This document shows, piece by piece, positions 62,704 through 64,000 of a stretch of 64,000 bases of DNA. A model generated the notes under the pieces. That model ran no database searches. It worked only from the letters and a program-made list of their open reading frames with translations, and had not been told where the DNA came from. Where the stretch lies: positions 760,093-824,092 of the forward strand of contig NW_019775913.1 of the NCBI RefSeq assembly GCF_001039355.2, in the 5' to 3' direction. The stretch comes from Lingula anatina (lineage: Eukaryota > Brachiopoda > Lingulata > Lingulida > Lingulidae). A program made the translations under genes and the position numbers. Numbering within the stretch: the first letter of the stretch is position 1; each line of letters begins with the position of its first letter.

Positions 62704-64000
62704 GCTTTACGGTTCCTCCCCTCACCTAAGTCAATAAAAAAATAAATGAAATCATTACAAATGCACTCAGTAAGTTCAGCTAAAAACAGATATCACTTCA
62801 ACAACAGCAACAAAACACTTAAAACTAAAATTCTCACCCTTTCATTGACACCAAATATTGATCAAAATCAAGCAACACACCTGCAGACTTTCCACTTTAG
62901 CCTCTCACTAATTCCCTGAAGACAAAATAATCCACCTAACAGAAATGTAATTATCAATTAATCATATTCAGCTGAAGACAATCTGGACTATTAAAATATT
63001 GCTCTTGGCTAACTTCTTAATAATGTCCATGTTAAATTGTGTTCACACAGGTATAATAATTAATCAGTCATTTCTATTAGCTCCATTTCAGGGGAATGCC
63101 AGTGCTGGGAAGTACACATGCGACCTTGATTATACAAAAGCTGTCCAAGTGCATTAATCATATAAACTGAACTCTGTGTTTGAGCAGGATTATCTACACA
63201 CAGGAAATGAATATTTCATATCTACAAATAAAGGATTATATACAGGGGGAGGAGTCAACTAACCTGCATATTTTATTCTGTCATTGGAAAGTACTTTGAT
63301 TTGTTTACTTTACAAATGTTGTTTCACAAAACTTTTTTCCACATAATGTAAAATGTCTTTTGTTATTCTCAAAACAATGATCTAAATAAAGAGGTCAATG
63401 CTCAATAGTAGGAGTAAAATTAGCTTTGTCAAATCTTTTGTCTATCCAACTTAAATTCTACACTGATCATTCAGCAATATTAGTGCAGCCTCTATATTTA
63501 TAAAAATAACATCATAAAACCTAAGTAAGTGAATGGCAATGCCTATAACAAGTAAAATAAATTTCAAAATGAATACAATTTACCCATTGACCAACAAGAA
63601 AGAAACAAGAAAGCAAAAATTTAACAGATAACTCACCAAAATGACTTGTCACATGAGCAGTATATTTTTATGAGACAGGACTCCCACAGGCAGATGTTAA
63701 CATTAACAAATATGTGCAGCAGTTAAATGCATGTTACCTATGTAACAGATGACAAATATGTTCATTTATGTTCACACCTGCAGGGAAGTTAATGCCTGTT
63801 TATACCTGGGTGTCTTTGCATTCATTTAAGATCACACCTGTTCAGGTGGGTAGAGATAGACAAGCAAAAGTAAATACCCAAAGACAGACTAAAACAAATG
63901 TAAAGTGTAATATTAAAGTGATTGAAAACTTGATGAAGCAATAACCACAGCCTACTTCTTTTTACTTAGATCTGATGATACTGTATACATGTGTATGTGA
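62704..64000 (-). other. Upstream region of calpain
   Basis: No coding sequence recognised. TTGACTTAG on the minus strand ends about 22 bases before the ATG and may be the acceptor of a 5' UTR intron. The promoter was not identified. Confidence 0.45.

Overview
The window is animal nuclear DNA: AT-rich, with GT-AG introns of hundreds to thousands of bases, many microsatellites, short dispersed inverted-repeat elements and assembly gaps (N runs near 3.2 kb, single Ns at 4971, 13621 and 54712). The gene content (RPAP1, a melatonin-type GPCR, a classical calpain, large secreted sushi/CCP proteins with defensin-like cysteine modules) and base composition suggest a marine invertebrate, most likely a lophotrochozoan such as a mollusc. 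The species cannot be read from the sequence.

Layout. (1) 1-17.1 kb, + strand: the C-terminal half of RPAP1 (RNA polymerase II-associated protein 1) in 15 distinct exons. Two exon blocks appear twice (1.49-3.17 kb with 3.29-4.97 kb; 11.28-13.62 kb with 13.62-15.98 kb). Both duplications abut N bases and look like unmerged haplotypes. (2) 5.1-6.2 kb, - strand: an intronless class A GPCR nested inside an RPAP1 intron. (3) 17.1-20.25 kb: intergenic, with a TTAA-flanked inverted-repeat element and simple repeats. (4) 20.3-33.35 kb, + strand: gene B, about 1314 aa, with signal peptide, two cysteine-rich defensin-like modules, 18 CCP modules and a Thr-rich tail. Nine of its CCP exons are near-identical copies. 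(5) 33.4-35.6 kb: intergenic. (6) 35.6-50.84 kb, + strand: gene C, about 1230 aa, a paralogue with the same order of parts and 16 CCP-like modules, plus a visible TATA box and a split 5' UTR. (7) 50.9-53.0 kb: AT-rich convergent intergenic/3' UTR DNA. (8) 53.0-62.7 kb, - strand: a complete calpain (about 761 aa, 18 coding exons) with an intact Cys-His-Asn triad, an unusual pentapeptide-repeat N-terminus and degenerate penta-EF loops. (9) 62.7-64 kb: calpain upstream DNA.

The most novel content is the pair B and C. Both are predicted secreted proteins joining a module with beta-defensin/big-defensin cysteine spacing, a second seven-cysteine module, a long CCP array and a Thr-rich tail ending in a shared GSG...LVEE motif. 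Every internal exon is phase 1-1, so CCP exons can be gained or lost without a frameshift, and the locus shows fresh copies, diverged copies and dead exon relics. A role in host-microbe recognition or extracellular matrix is inference only. RPAP1, the GPCR and calpain are functionally unrelated neighbours.
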